This document shows, piece by piece, positions 42,059-50,850 of a stretch of DNA of 64,000 bases. The DNA comes from Azospirillum isscasi (GTDB taxonomy: Bacteria > Pseudomonadota > Alphaproteobacteria > Azospirillales > Azospirillaceae). The stretch covers positions 1 to 64,000 of the forward strand of contig NZ_JAUJFI010000005.1 in assembly GCF_030849505.1 (NCBI RefSeq), given 5' to 3'. A model generated the notes under the pieces. It made no database searches, was not told where the DNA came from, and worked only from the letters and a program-made list of their open reading frames with translations. The translations under genes and the position numbers were made by a program. Every line of letters starts with the position of its first letter. Position 1 is the stretch's first letter.

Positions 42059-42328
42059 ATGTTCAGTCTCTCCAAGCTCCTGTTCCTGATCCTGGTGATC
42101 GGCGCCGTGTGGTTCGGCTGGCGCTGGTACAACCGCGTCGGCGCGGTCGGGCGGGAACGCCTGCGCGAACGCGAACGGCGCGGCGCCGGAAAGCCCGCCT
42201 CCACCACCGGCGGCGGCTCGCCCCAGGTGACCACCGAGGACATGGAGAAGTGCCCGGAGTGCGGCGCCTACGTCGCCCCGCGCTCCGCCGTGGCCTGCGG
42301 CCGCCCGGCCTGCCCCTACGGGCGCTGA
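42059..42328 (+). CDS. Small membrane-anchored zinc-ribbon protein (PP0621-like)
   Basis: An 89-residue protein: one N-terminal membrane helix (KLLFLILVIGAVWFGWRWY, about 6-24), a basic Arg-rich stretch (30-45), and a C-terminal Cys-rich part with CPECG and CGRPACPYGR that looks like a zinc ribbon. The layout matches the PP0621 family of unknown function. The start falls 58 bases after a possible upstream gene end; it lies 89 bases before glyQ. Confidence 0.75.
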   Translation: MFSLSKLLFLILVIGAVWFGWRWYNRVGAVGRERLRERERRGAGKPASTTGGGSPQVTTEDMEKCPECGAYVAPRSAVACGRPACPYGR

Positions 42329-42417
42329 ACCTTAAACCCTTGGCGGGCGCTTGATTCCGGGGATACCGCCGCGTATCGTGCGGCGCGATTTTCCACACCA
42401 ATCATAAGTGACCGCCG

Positions 42418-43305
42418 ATGGCCTCCCAGAGCGGGTCTTCCCAAGACAGCCGCGGCCTGTCCTTTCAGGCCCTGATCCTCAAGCTCCACCAGTTCTGGTC
42501 GGAGCAGGGCTGCGTGATCCTCCAGCCCTACGACATGGAGGTGGGTGCGGGCACCTTCCACCCGGCGACGACGCTGCGGGCGCTCGGTCCGCAGCCGTGG
42601 AAGGCGGCCTATGTGCAGCCCTCGCGCCGCCCGAAGGATGGCCGCTACGGCGAGAACCCGAACCGGCTCCAGCACTATTACCAGTATCAGGTGATCCTGA
42701 AGCCCTCGCCGGCCAACCCGCAGGAGCTGTATCTGGAAAGCCTGAAGGTGCTGGGCATCGACCCGTCGCTGCACGACATCCGATTCGTCGAGGACGACTG
42801 GGAAAGCCCGACGCTGGGCGCCTGGGGCCTCGGCTGGGAGGTCTGGTGCGACGGCATGGAGGTCACCCAGTACACCTACTTCCAGCAGGTCGGCGGCATC
42901 GAGTGCGACCCCGTCGCGGTCGAACTGACCTATGGGCTGGAGCGTCTGGCCATGTATGTGCAGGGCGTGGAGAACGTCTACGACCTGGACTTCAACGGCC
43001 AGGGCGTGAAGTACGGCGACGTGTTCAAGCGCGCCGAGGTCGAGTATTCGGCCCACAACTTCGAGCACGCCAACACCGACATGCTGCTCCAGCATTTCAA
43101 GGACGCCGAGGCGGAGTGCCAGTCGCTGATCGCCAAGGGCGTCGCGCTGCCGGCCTACGACCAGTGCATCAAGGCGTCGCACCTCTTCAACCTGCTGGAT
43201 GCGCGCGGCGTCATCAGCGTCGTGGAGCGCGCCGCCTACATCGGCCGCGTGCGCGCGCTGGCCAAAGCCTGCTGCGAGGCGTGGACCGCCGGGGGGGCCA
43301 AGTAA
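42418..43305 (+). CDS. glyQ: Glycyl-tRNA synthetase alpha subunit
   Basis: Alpha chain of the bacterial heterotetrameric (alpha2-beta2) glycyl-tRNA synthetase; it holds the class II aminoacylation core. The 295 residues include the class II motifs around [13 protein letters not shown] and [18 protein letters not shown] (about 42-82) and the C-terminal [20 protein letters not shown]. It is followed at once by glyS. The ATG at 42418 has only a weak ribosome binding site. Confidence 0.98.
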   Translation: MASQSGSSQDSRGLSFQALILKLHQFWSEQGCVILQPYDMEVGAGTFHPATTLRALGPQPWKAAYVQPSRRPKDGRYGENPNRLQHYYQYQVILKPSPANPQELYLESLKVLGIDPSLHDIRFVEDDWESPTLGAWGLGWEVWCDGMEVTQYTYFQQVGGIECDPVAVELTYGLERLAMYVQGVENVYDLDFNGQGVKYGDVFKRAEVEYSAHNFEHANTDMLLQHFKDAEAECQSLIAKGVALPAYDQCIKASHLFNLLDARGVISVVERAAYIGRVRALAKACCEAWTAGGAK

Positions 43306-43306
43306 C

Positions 43307-45394
43307 ATGCCCGAGCTTCTGATCGAGTTCTTTTCCGAGGAAATCCCGGCCCGCATGCAGGCGCGTGCGGCGGACGACCTCAAGCGCCTCGTCACCGAGA
43401 AGCTGGCCGCCAACGGCCTGTCCTTCGAGAAGGCCGAGGCCCATTCCACCCCCCGCCGCCTCGCGCTGGTGATCGACGGCCTGGCCGAGCGCACCGCCGA
43501 CGTGCGCGAGGAGAAGAAGGGGCCGCGCGTCGGCTCGCCGGAGCAGGCGGTCGCCGGCTTCCTGAAGTCCGCCGGCCTGACCAGCCTCGACCAGTGCGAG
43601 CAGCGCGACACGGGCAAGGGCGTCTTCTACTTCGCCGTGGCGGAGAAGAAGGGCCGCGCCACCGCGGAGGTGCTGGCCGAGATCATCCCGGCGGTCATGG
43701 GCGACTTCCCCTGGCCGAAGTCGATGCGCTGGGGCACCGGCACGGTGCGCTGGGTGCGCCCGCTGCATTCGATCATCGCGCTGTTCGGCGGGGCGGTGCT
43801 GGACGGCTCCTTCGACCTGGGCGGGGCGCAAGGGCGGCTGGCCTTCGGCAATACGACCCGCGGCCACCGCTTCCTGTCGCCGGACGCCTTCACGGTCACC
43901 GATTTCGCCGACTACAAGGCCAAGCTGCGCGCCGCCCATGTCGTGCTGGACCGCGCGGAGCGCAAGGCCAAGATCAAGGCCGACGCCGAGGCGCTGGCCG
44001 CGCAGGAGGGGCTGACCCTCTCCCCCGACGACGGGCTGCTGGAGGAGGTCGCCGGCCTCGTCGAATGGCCGGTCGCGCTGGTCGGCACCATCGACGAAAA
44101 GTTCATGGACGTGCCGTCGGAGGTTCTCATCACCTCCATGCGCACGCACCAGAAGTATTTCGCCCTGCTGGACAAGGCCGGAAAGATGGCTCCGCGCTTC
44201 GTCGTGGTCGCCAACACGGTGACGGCGGACGGCGGCAAGGCCATCGTCGCCGGCAACGAGCGCGTCCTGCGCGCCCGTCTGTCCGACGCCAAGTTCTTCT
44301 GGGACCAGGACCGCAAGACGAAGCTGGAAGACCGCGTGTCCAAGCTTGGCGCCATCACCTTCCACGCGAAGCTCGGCACGGTGGCGGAGAAGGTCACGCG
44401 GGTTCAGGTCCTGGCCGCGGAGATCGCCCGCGCCATCGGCGCCGACGCGGACGCGGCGACCCGCGCCGCCCTGCTGTCCAAGGCGGATCTCGTGACCGAG
44501 GTGGTCGGCGAGTTCCCCGAGGTCCAGGGCATCATGGGCCGTTACTACGCGCTGGGCGAGGGCGAGAACCCGGCGGTGGCCGAGGCGATCGCCGAGCATT
44601 ACAAGCCGCTCGGCCCGTCCGATTCGTGCCCGACGGCCCCGGTGTCGGTCGCCGTGGCGCTGGCCGACAAGCTGGACACGCTGGTCGGCTTCTTCGCCAT
44701 CGACGAGAAGCCCACGGGGTCGAAGGACCCGTATGCCCTGCGCCGCGCCGCGCTGGGCATCATCCGGCTGATTTTGGAGAACGGGCTGCGGCTGAACCTG
44801 ACGCAGCTTTTCAAGGCCGCGCACGGCGCCTACACGGTCGGCGGGTTTGCCGCCGCCGATGGGGTCGCCGCCGACCTGATGGCCTTCTTCGCCGACCGGC
44901 TGAAGGTCACGCTGCGCGACCAGGGCGTGCGGCACGATCTGGTGGATGCGGTGTTCGCCCTGGGCGGCGAGGACGACCTCGTCCGGCTGCTGGCCCGCGT
45001 CAAGGCGCTCCAGACCTTCGTCGGGTCGGAAGAGGGGGCGAACCTGCTCGCCGCCTACAAGCGCGCCAGCAACATCGTCCGCATCGAGGAGAAGAAGGAC
45101 GGCAAGGCCTACGACCAGCCGGTCGATGCGGCCCTGCTGTCTCTGGCGGAGGAAAAGGACCTCTACGGCGCCCTGTCCGGCGCTGGTGAGACGGCCCAGC
45201 CGCTGCTCGCGAAGGAGGACTTCACCGGCACCATGGCGGCGCTGGCCAGCCTGCGCGGCCCGGTGGACGCCTTCTTCGACAAGGTGACGGTCAACGCCGA
45301 GCAGGCCGACCTGCGGGCCAACCGCCTGCGCCTGCTCAGCCAGATCCGGGCGACGCTGAACGCCGTGGCGGATTTCTCGCGCATCGAGGGGTAA
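43307..45394 (+). CDS. glyS: Glycyl-tRNA synthetase beta subunit
   Basis: Beta chain of glycyl-tRNA synthetase, needed for tRNA recognition. The start [18 protein letters not shown] and the typical long alpha-helical and HD-like parts with [26 protein letters not shown] and [10 protein letters not shown] are visible. The 695 residues are full length. Its ATG lies one base past the glyQ stop, so the two are one operon. A terminator at 45508-45540 closes it. Confidence 0.98.
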   Translation: MPELLIEFFSEEIPARMQARAADDLKRLVTEKLAANGLSFEKAEAHSTPRRLALVIDGLAERTADVREEKKGPRVGSPEQAVAGFLKSAGLTSLDQCEQRDTGKGVFYFAVAEKKGRATAEVLAEIIPAVMGDFPWPKSMRWGTGTVRWVRPLHSIIALFGGAVLDGSFDLGGAQGRLAFGNTTRGHRFLSPDAFTVTDFADYKAKLRAAHVVLDRAERKAKIKADAEALAAQEGLTLSPDDGLLEEVAGLVEWPVALVGTIDEKFMDVPSEVLITSMRTHQKYFALLDKAGKMAPRFVVVANTVTADGGKAIVAGNERVLRARLSDAKFFWDQDRKTKLEDRVSKLGAITFHAKLGTVAEKVTRVQVLAAEIARAIGADADAATRAALLSKADLVTEVVGEFPEVQGIMGRYYALGEGENPAVAEAIAEHYKPLGPSDSCPTAPVSVAVALADKLDTLVGFFAIDEKPTGSKDPYALRRAALGIIRLILENGLRLNLTQLFKAAHGAYTVGGFAAADGVAADLMAFFADRLKVTLRDQGVRHDLVDAVFALGGEDDLVRLLARVKALQTFVGSEEGANLLAAYKRASNIVRIEEKKDGKAYDQPVDAALLSLAEEKDLYGALSGAGETAQPLLAKEDFTGTMAALASLRGPVDAFFDKVTVNAEQADLRANRLRLLSQIRATLNAVADFSRIEG

Positions 45395-45398
45395 GCCC

Positions 45399-45480
45399 CC
45401 ACCCTCCCACGCTGCGCGGGAGAGGGGTCGTTTCCAAAGTTCCCTCCCCTGCGGAGCGGGGGAGGGTTAGGGAGGGGGCC
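45399..45480. repeat. GC-rich structured intergenic repeat
   Basis: A CCCTCCC-rich element with imperfect palindromes (GCTGCGCGGGAGAGGGG, CCCTCCCCTGCGGAGCGGGGGAGGG) between glyS and the glyS/leuA terminator. It differs from the 111/31264 family but shares its general style. It is non-coding. Confidence 0.55.
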
Positions 45481-45507
45481 CGTCTCGGACACTCCCACCC
45501 GCCCAAC

Positions 45508-45540
45508 AAAAAAGGGGCGCCCCAGCCGGGCGCCCCTTTT
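45508..45540. terminator. Bidirectional terminator between glyS and leuA
   Basis: AAAAGGGGCGCCC (45510-45522) pairs perfectly with GGGCGCCCCTTTT (45528-45540) around five bases. A T-run exists on both strands (A6 before, T4 after), as expected between the convergent glyS and leuA genes. Confidence 0.9.
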
Positions 45541-45556
45541 CCTTTCCCCGAACCCC

Positions 45557-47254
45557 TTACCGCGCGGCGCGGTTCGCGGCGCTGACCAGGGCGCGCAGCG
45601 AGGCGGTCACGATGTCCGCGTCCATGCCGACGCCGAACAGGGTGCGCTCGTCCTTGGTCTTCACCTCGACATAGGCGCAGGCCTGGGCGTCCTCGCCCTC
45701 GCCCACGGCGTGCTCGCGGTAGTCCACCACATGCAGGTCGATGCCGGCCCCCTGGCGCAGAGCGTCCAGGAAGGCGTCGATCGGACCCTTGCCCGAGCCC
45801 TTCAGCGTGCGGACCACGCCGTCGCGCGACACCACCACGTTCAGGACGCGGGCGCCGGAGTTCGGGCCGCGCGGCTCGGTCGAATGCTCGATCAGGGCCA
45901 GCGGGGCGTCGATGTCCAGATACTCGGCCTTAAAGGCGGCGTGGATGTCGGCGGGGGCCAACTCCTTGCCGGTCTCGTCGGCGATGCGCTGCACGGTCTT
46001 GGAGAATTCGATCTGCAGGCGGCGCGGGATCTGGATGCCGTAGTCCTTCTCCAGCACATAGGCGATGCCGCCCTTGCCCGACTGGCTGTTGATGCGGATC
46101 ACCGCCTCGTAGCTGCGGCCCAGGTCCTGCGGGTCGATGGGCAGGTACGGAACCTCCCACTTGCCGTGGTTGGACTTGCTCAGCGCCTTCAGGCCCTTGT
46201 TGATGGCGTCCTGGTGCGAACCGGAGAAGGCCGTGAAGACCAGCTCGCCCGCATAGGGGTGGCGCGGATGGACCGGCAACTGCGTGCAGTATTCGGAGAC
46301 GCGGACGATCTCGTTGATGTCGTCGATGCGCAGCTCCGGATCGACGCCCTGGGTCAGCAGGTTCAGCGCCAGGGTGACCACGTCCACGTTGCCGGTGCGC
46401 TCGCCGTTGCCGAACAGGGTGCCTTCCACGCGGTCGGCGCCGGCCAGCATGCCCAACTCCGCCGCCGCCACGCCGGTGCCGCGGTCGTTGTGCGGGTGGA
46501 GCGAGATGATCGCCGCCTCGCGGTTCTTCATGCTGCGGCAGAACCACTCGATCTGGTCGGCGTGGATGTTCGGGGTGGACATCTCCACCGTCGCCGGCAG
46601 GTTCAGGATGACCTTGTTGTCGGCGCCGGCGCCCCAGGTCTCCATCACCGCCTCGCAGATCTCCAGGGCGAAGTCCAGCTCCGTCCCGGTGAAGCTCTCC
46701 GGCGAATATTGCAGGACGATCTCGGTTTCCGGATGCTCGGCGGCCAATTGCTTGATCAGCTTGGTGCCGGCGATGGCGATGTCCACGATGCCCTGGCGGT
46801 CCAGCCCGAAGACGACGCGGCGTTGCAGCTCGGAGGTCGAGTTGTACAGATGGACGATGGCACGCTTGGCGCCCCTGATGCCCTCGAAGGTGCGGCGGAT
46901 CAGCTCCTCGCGGGCCTGGGTCAGCACCTGGATGGTTACGCCGTCGGGGATCTTGCCGCCCTCGATGATCTCGCGGCAGAAGTCGAAGTCGGTCTGCGAG
47001 GCGGCGGGGAAGCCGATCTCGATTTCCTTGAAGCCCATCCTCAGCAGCGCGTCGAACATCGCGCGCTTGCGGTCCGGACCCATCGGCTCGATCAGCGCCT
47101 GGTTGCCGTCGCGCAGGTCCACGGAGCACCAGACCGGCGCCTTCTCGATGGAGCGGTTCGGCCACTGGCGGTCGGTCAGCTTCACCGGGGCGAAGGGAAC
47201 GTACTTCTCGTGCTTGGCGGAGGTGGCGGCGGCGGGGGTGGCGATGTGGTTCAT
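45557..47254 (-). CDS. leuA: 2-isopropylmalate synthase
   Basis: First committed enzyme of leucine synthesis, condensing acetyl-CoA with 2-oxoisovalerate. The catalytic TIM barrel shows DLRDGNQAL (about 46-54) and ISLHPHNDRGTG (metal ligands and the HMGL signature). The C-terminal third is the regulatory leucine-binding domain (from about 430; SGARVLNVVVSRDGVVRTLKGSGKGPIDAF). At 565 residues it is the long form of LeuA. The ATG at 47254 follows a leader with a leucine-rich peptide and stem-loops (47255-47568), so leucine supply probably controls it. Confidence 0.97.
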   Translation of the reverse strand: MNHIATPAAATSAKHEKYVPFAPVKLTDRQWPNRSIEKAPVWCSVDLRDGNQALIEPMGPDRKRAMFDALLRMGFKEIEIGFPAASQTDFDFCREIIEGGKIPDGVTIQVLTQAREELIRRTFEGIRGAKRAIVHLYNSTSELQRRVVFGLDRQGIVDIAIAGTKLIKQLAAEHPETEIVLQYSPESFTGTELDFALEICEAVMETWGAGADNKVILNLPATVEMSTPNIHADQIEWFCRSMKNREAAIISLHPHNDRGTGVAAAELGMLAGADRVEGTLFGNGERTGNVDVVTLALNLLTQGVDPELRIDDINEIVRVSEYCTQLPVHPRHPYAGELVFTAFSGSHQDAINKGLKALSKSNHGKWEVPYLPIDPQDLGRSYEAVIRINSQSGKGGIAYVLEKDYGIQIPRRLQIEFSKTVQRIADETGKELAPADIHAAFKAEYLDIDAPLALIEHSTEPRGPNSGARVLNVVVSRDGVVRTLKGSGKGPIDAFLDALRQGAGIDLHVVDYREHAVGEGEDAQACAYVEVKTKDERTLFGVGMDADIVTASLRALVSAANRAAR

Positions 47255-47276
47255 GACGCTTCGTGATCCCTTGGGA

Positions 47277-47395
47277 GCCCCGGATTCTGTGCGGGGCGTT
47301 GTCTCGTGTCGTGTGGGGACCGGCGGGACTACGGTCGCCGAGCTGCCGGGCGGCTCAGCGACCGTTCCTAAGTCGCAGCCCCGGCCCCAGCCGGG
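47277..47395 (-). promoter_or_regulatory. leuA leader stem-loops
   Basis: Between the leader peptide and leuA the minus-strand RNA can form several strong stems. One is CCCGGC-TGGG-GCCGGG (47395-47380). Another is a 12-pair stem (arms 47364-47353 and 47343-47332, one G-T pair, nine-base loop). A third is GCCCCG/CGGGGC (47297-47292 and 47282-47277), near the leuA ribosome binding site. No stem has a clear U-run after it, so control of ribosome access is as plausible as terminator-type attenuation. Confidence 0.45.
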
Positions 47396-47511
47396 AGACA
47401 CGTTTCGCCCCGCAAGGGCGCGTGCCGAAATGGCGCAGACTGTGGGTGCTCATGGGAAAACAGACACTTCGACCAGGAAACAGGACAGGCGAACGCAGAC
47501 AGCCCGGACGC

Positions 47512-47568
47512 TCAAAGCGCCGGGGTGATAAGTCGCAGAAGGGCGTTCGTGTGGTCGATGCGGATCAT
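47512..47568 (-). CDS. Candidate leuA leader peptide
   Basis: An 18-residue frame with four leucine codons (three CTT and one CTG) in a genome segment where CTT is rare, ending in TGA at 47512. It lies about 260 bases before leuA. The first base of its ATG is at the expected transcription start of the TTGACA promoter, so the message would be leaderless. The composition fits a leucine-sensing leader peptide. It is too short for statistical coding support. Confidence 0.5.
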   Translation of the reverse strand: MIRIDHTNALLRLITPAL

Positions 47569-47575
47569 GGCCCAC

Positions 47576-47604
47576 ACTCTGCGCAGGCAGGCTTGCTGTG
47601 TCAA
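47576..47604 (-). promoter_or_regulatory. leuA promoter
   Basis: On the minus strand a perfect TTGACA (47604-47599), a 17-base spacer and CAGAGT (47581-47576) give a plausible sigma-70 promoter. Transcription would begin near 47568-47570, at the ATG of the candidate leader peptide. Confidence 0.65.
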
Positions 47605-47670
47605 GCCGCGATTGCATGAAATCTTCTTTCGCGGAAACGGGTTTTCAACCCCGCTCCTCCAAAGAACGGG

Positions 47671-48393
47671 TCATCCGAAGAACAGGCGGTAGAGGACGGG
47701 CAGAAGGATCGCCGTCGCCAGCCCGTTCAGCCCCATGCCCAGCCCGGCGAAGGCCCCGGCCACCTCGTTCGCCTGAAGGGCGCTGGCCGTGCCGATGCCA
47801 TGGGCGGCCACCCCCAGGCCGAAGCCGCGTGCCCGCCAGTCCTTCACCCGGACGAGATTAAGCACCCAGGTGCCGAAGGACGCGGCGACGATCCCGGTCA
47901 GGATCACGAAAACCGCGGTGAGGGAGGGCAGGCCGCCGATCTGCTCCGACACGCCCATGGCGATGGGGGAGGTCACCGACTTGGGCGCCAGCGACAGCAG
48001 CGTGCGCTCCGACGCGCCCAGCGCCCAGGCGATGGCGACGGCGCTCAGCGCCGACGCGGCGGAGCCGGTCAGCAAAGCCACCAGAAGCGCCACGGCGGAG
48101 CGGCGGACCTGCTGGAACTGCCGGTAGAGCGGGACCGCCAGCGCCACCGTGGCGGGGCCGAGCAGGAAATGCACGAACTGCGCGCCGTCGAAATAGGTGC
48201 GGTAATCGATGCCGGTCACCATCAGGATGCCGGCGATCAGCAGCACCGCGATCATCACCGGGTTCAGCGCGGGCCGCCGCCCGAACCGTTCGAACACCCA
48301 CATCCCCGCCTGATAGGCGACCAGCGTCAGGGTCAGGCCGGCGAGCGGGCTGGCCGACAGGTAGACCCAGATCTCGTGGAAATCGGGGCTCAT
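47671..48393 (-). CDS. lrgB: LrgB-family membrane protein
   Basis: A 240-residue polytopic membrane protein with the LrgB domain: RRPALNPVMIAVLLIAGIL, then LGPATVALAVPLYRQ, and the conserved late segments APKSVTSPIAMGVSEQIGG and AAHGIGTASAL. LrgAB/CidAB proteins act in control of murein hydrolase activity and in metabolite (pyruvate) transport in other bacteria. It overlaps lrgA by four bases. Confidence 0.92.
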   Translation of the reverse strand: MSPDFHEIWVYLSASPLAGLTLTLVAYQAGMWVFERFGRRPALNPVMIAVLLIAGILMVTGIDYRTYFDGAQFVHFLLGPATVALAVPLYRQFQQVRRSAVALLVALLTGSAASALSAVAIAWALGASERTLLSLAPKSVTSPIAMGVSEQIGGLPSLTAVFVILTGIVAASFGTWVLNLVRVKDWRARGFGLGVAAHGIGTASALQANEVAGAFAGLGMGLNGLATAILLPVLYRLFFG

Positions 48394-48776
48394 CGGGCGT
48401 TCTTTCCGTTTCCGGCCCCGCCCGAGCCTTCAGCGTCGGGACCGCGGCGGCTCATCACGCTCATCACCCAGGCGGTCAGTGCGACGCCGATCAGCGTGCT
48501 GCCCAGCAGGGCGGCGGCGATGGGCAGGGCCTCCTCGCCCAGCCGGTTCAGGTGGGCCATCACCCCGACCCCCGCCGGAACGAAGAGAAGCGACAGGTGG
48601 CGCAGGATGCCGCCCGCCGTCTCCTGCAGCGGCCCCGGCACGGTGCCGCGGACCAGCAGGCCGACGAACAGCAGGACCATGCCCAGCACCGGACCCGGTA
48701 CGGGCAGGTGCAGCAGGCGGGCGGTCAGCTCGCCCGCCAATTGGCAGGAGAGGAGAAGCGTCAGGGTGCCGAGCAT
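48390..48776 (-). CDS. lrgA: LrgA/CidA-family membrane protein
   Basis: A 128-residue protein with four hydrophobic segments. The LrgA pattern begins with LLLSCQLAGELTARLLHLPVPGPVLGMVLLF and includes LSLLFVPAGVGVMAHL. It resembles a phage holin and is expected to act with LrgB. A hydrophilic Gly/Lys-rich tail follows the last segment. It is the first gene of lrgA-lrgB. Confidence 0.92.
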   Translation of the reverse strand: MLGTLTLLLSCQLAGELTARLLHLPVPGPVLGMVLLFVGLLVRGTVPGPLQETAGGILRHLSLLFVPAGVGVMAHLNRLGEEALPIAAALLGSTLIGVALTAWVMSVMSRRGPDAEGSGGAGNGKNAR

Positions 48777-48875
48777 CGGCGGGCTCCGGGCTTTTCAGGG
48801 AGGCTTATCGGGGGGCCTTTCGGGAGGATGGCCGCACCCTAATCCCTGACGCCGCCGCCGGGGAGAGGATATGCC

Positions 48876-49526
48876 CTAACGCTCCAGCAGTTGAGCCTTG
48901 AGCCAGTCGCGTACCTCGTGGCAGACGGCCTCGGCGGTCTCGTCCAGTCCATGCCCGGCGCCGGGCATCAGGACCAGCTTCTTCGGCTCGCGCGCCATGC
49001 GGTGGACGTGGATGGAGCACATGGGCTTCAGCACCTCGTCGCCCTCGCCGTGGATCAGCAGCACCGGGCAGCTCAGGTCCGCCACCGCGTCGGTGCCAAG
49101 GCCCTGGGTCGCCAGCGTCACCACCGTGCAGACCGCCCCGCGGTTCGACGCCGCGGCCTGGATCGCCACCGCCCCGCCGAAGGAATGGCCGACCAGCGCC
49201 ACATGGTGGATGCCCATCCGGCCGAGGAAGGTCAGGCCGCACAGCACGTCGTACACCGCCTCGTCCAGCGCGCGGGGGTTGCGGTAGCGGACGCGCAGCG
49301 AGGCGATGCCGTCCGCGGTCAGGTCCCGGGCCAGCCGCGGGTAAAGCCCGCGGGCCGGCGAATCGAATCCGCCGCCGACGCCGCCGATCCACAGGACGGC
49401 CAGACCGCCATGGGGAGCCGGTGCCGGATAAAGGCGCCCTTCCACGGTCCCCCGGTCGGTGTCCAGGGTCACGGGCGCGTGTCCATCCTCCGTCACATCA
49501 GCGGTCTGGGCCGACAGAAGCGGCAT
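48876..49526 (-). CDS. Alpha/beta-hydrolase (dienelactone hydrolase-like)
   Basis: A 216-residue soluble hydrolase. The nucleophile elbow GHSFGG (about 111-116), an acidic residue region HGEGDEVLKP and the late catalytic His in PGAGHGLDET are all visible, so the triad is intact. The substrate is unknown. I chose the ATG at 49526, with AGGAGAA seven bases upstream, over an upstream ATG. It is divergent from the DUF3775-like gene. Confidence 0.85.
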   Translation of the reverse strand: MPLLSAQTADVTEDGHAPVTLDTDRGTVEGRLYPAPAPHGGLAVLWIGGVGGGFDSPARGLYPRLARDLTADGIASLRVRYRNPRALDEAVYDVLCGLTFLGRMGIHHVALVGHSFGGAVAIQAAASNRGAVCTVVTLATQGLGTDAVADLSCPVLLIHGEGDEVLKPMCSIHVHRMAREPKKLVLMPGAGHGLDETAEAVCHEVRDWLKAQLLER

Positions 49527-49666
49527 GGGATTCTCCTGCTCGCCGGAACTCTGCCGATGTAACACCGCTCCCCCGCTTCGCGTTGCTTAACGCTTTCGGC
49601 GGGACGAACCCCCGGTCCGGCTGTTGGCGTCGGGCAAAGCCGTGCAACTGAAAAGAAGTGCGACCC

Positions 49667-50101
49667 ATGCTCAAACAGATTTCGGTCGATACCGTGAAGC
49701 AGGCCGCCGACCTCGCGCACGAGGCCGTGGCCGACCGTCAGCGTTTCCTTGCGGGAATGCGCAACATCGACCTCGGGGAGCAGCGCAGCGAACGCGGTTC
49801 GCGGAACCCGACCGATCTCGACGCCCTCAGCATCCTGTCCTCCGACGCCAGCGGCGCGCTGGACCAGCTTCGCCGGATGCTGGAGGACCTTTCGCCCGAA
49901 CAGCGGATGGAACTGCGCGCCGTCATGCTCGTGGGGCGCGGCGACTTCGCCGGGAACCAGTGGGACCGCGCGCTGGACGAGGCGGGGCGGGCGCCCGACG
50001 CCACCCACTACACCGACATTGCGGAGCGCATCGACCTGCACGACGACCTGATGAAGGGGCTGTACGAGCTGGATCTGCTGAAAAGGAAGGACGGGCAATG
50101 A
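49667..50101 (+). CDS. DUF3775-like protein
   Basis: A 144-residue alpha-helical protein with the motif ELRAVMLVGRGDF (about 83-95) and the late YELDLLKRK. These fit DUF3775, a family of unknown function. The start MLKQISVDTVKQAADLAHEAVADR is amphipathic. AAAAGAAG lies before the ATG at 49667. Its stop overlaps the next gene (ATGA), which begins a coupled three-gene unit. Confidence 0.8.
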   Translation: MLKQISVDTVKQAADLAHEAVADRQRFLAGMRNIDLGEQRSERGSRNPTDLDALSILSSDASGALDQLRRMLEDLSPEQRMELRAVMLVGRGDFAGNQWDRALDEAGRAPDATHYTDIAERIDLHDDLMKGLYELDLLKRKDGQ

Positions 50102-50850
50102 CCGGGAGCCGGGACGGCAGGCGGCGCATGGGCGGGCGGCGCATGGAAGGCTCCGCCGGCGCGCTCGAACGCTGGGCCGCCATCCTGGGCGGCACGGCGC
50201 TGGGCTATGCCGGGGCGCGGCGGGGAAGCTGGGCGCTGGCGGCGCTCGGCGGCGGGCTGTTCCTGGCCGGGGCGGCGGGCGTGCCGCTGTCCAGCCCGTT
50301 GCGGCAGGCCGCGCTGCCGGCGCTGCGCCGCGAACCGGCGACCACCCAGGCCAACGTCACCGTCGCCGTCCCGGCGGACCGGCTGTTCCGCCATTGGCGC
50401 AACGTCCGCCATCTGGCGGCCCTGTTCCCCCATCTCGACGCCGTGGAGGTGCTGTCCGACACCGAAAGCCGCTGGAAGGCCCACGGTCCCGGTGGCGTGC
50501 CGGTGGTCTGGACCAGCCGGCTGGACAAGCTGCGCGAGAACGAACTCATCACCTGGCACACGCTGGAGGGGGCGGACCTGCCGCACCGGGGCACCGTCCT
50601 GTTCCGGCCGGCGCCGGGCGGGCGCGGGACGGAGGTCAGCCTGACGCTGGCCTACCACCCGCCGGGCGGAGAAGGCGGCCACGCCGTGTCCCGCCTGTTC
50701 GGCATGGCGCCGGAACAGCAGGCGCGCGAGGCGCTGCGCCGCCTGAAACGGATCATGGAAGTTGGGGAACTTCCGACCATCGACGGGCAGCCGAGCGGGA
50801 GGGCCGAGCGTTCCCGGGCGCTGCCGAGCATGCAGGAGGTGACGGGATGA
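50098..50850 (+). CDS. Membrane-anchored SRPBCC-like protein
   Basis: A 250-residue protein. An N-terminal Gly/Ala-rich membrane pair (ILGGTALGYAGARRGSWALAALGGGLFLAGAAG, about 29-61) precedes a START/SRPBCC-like domain (about 80-215; VTVAVPADRLFRHWRNVRHLAALFPHL). That domain has the VEVLSDTESRWKAHGPGG and LTLAYHPPGG strands of a ligand-binding cup. The tail is Arg/Ser-rich. Such domains bind lipids or aromatic compounds. It overlaps both neighbours by four bases. Confidence 0.8.
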   Translation: MTGSRDGRRRMGGRRMEGSAGALERWAAILGGTALGYAGARRGSWALAALGGGLFLAGAAGVPLSSPLRQAALPALRREPATTQANVTVAVPADRLFRHWRNVRHLAALFPHLDAVEVLSDTESRWKAHGPGGVPVVWTSRLDKLRENELITWHTLEGADLPHRGTVLFRPAPGGRGTEVSLTLAYHPPGGEGGHAVSRLFGMAPEQQAREALRRLKRIMEVGELPTIDGQPSGRAERSRALPSMQEVTG

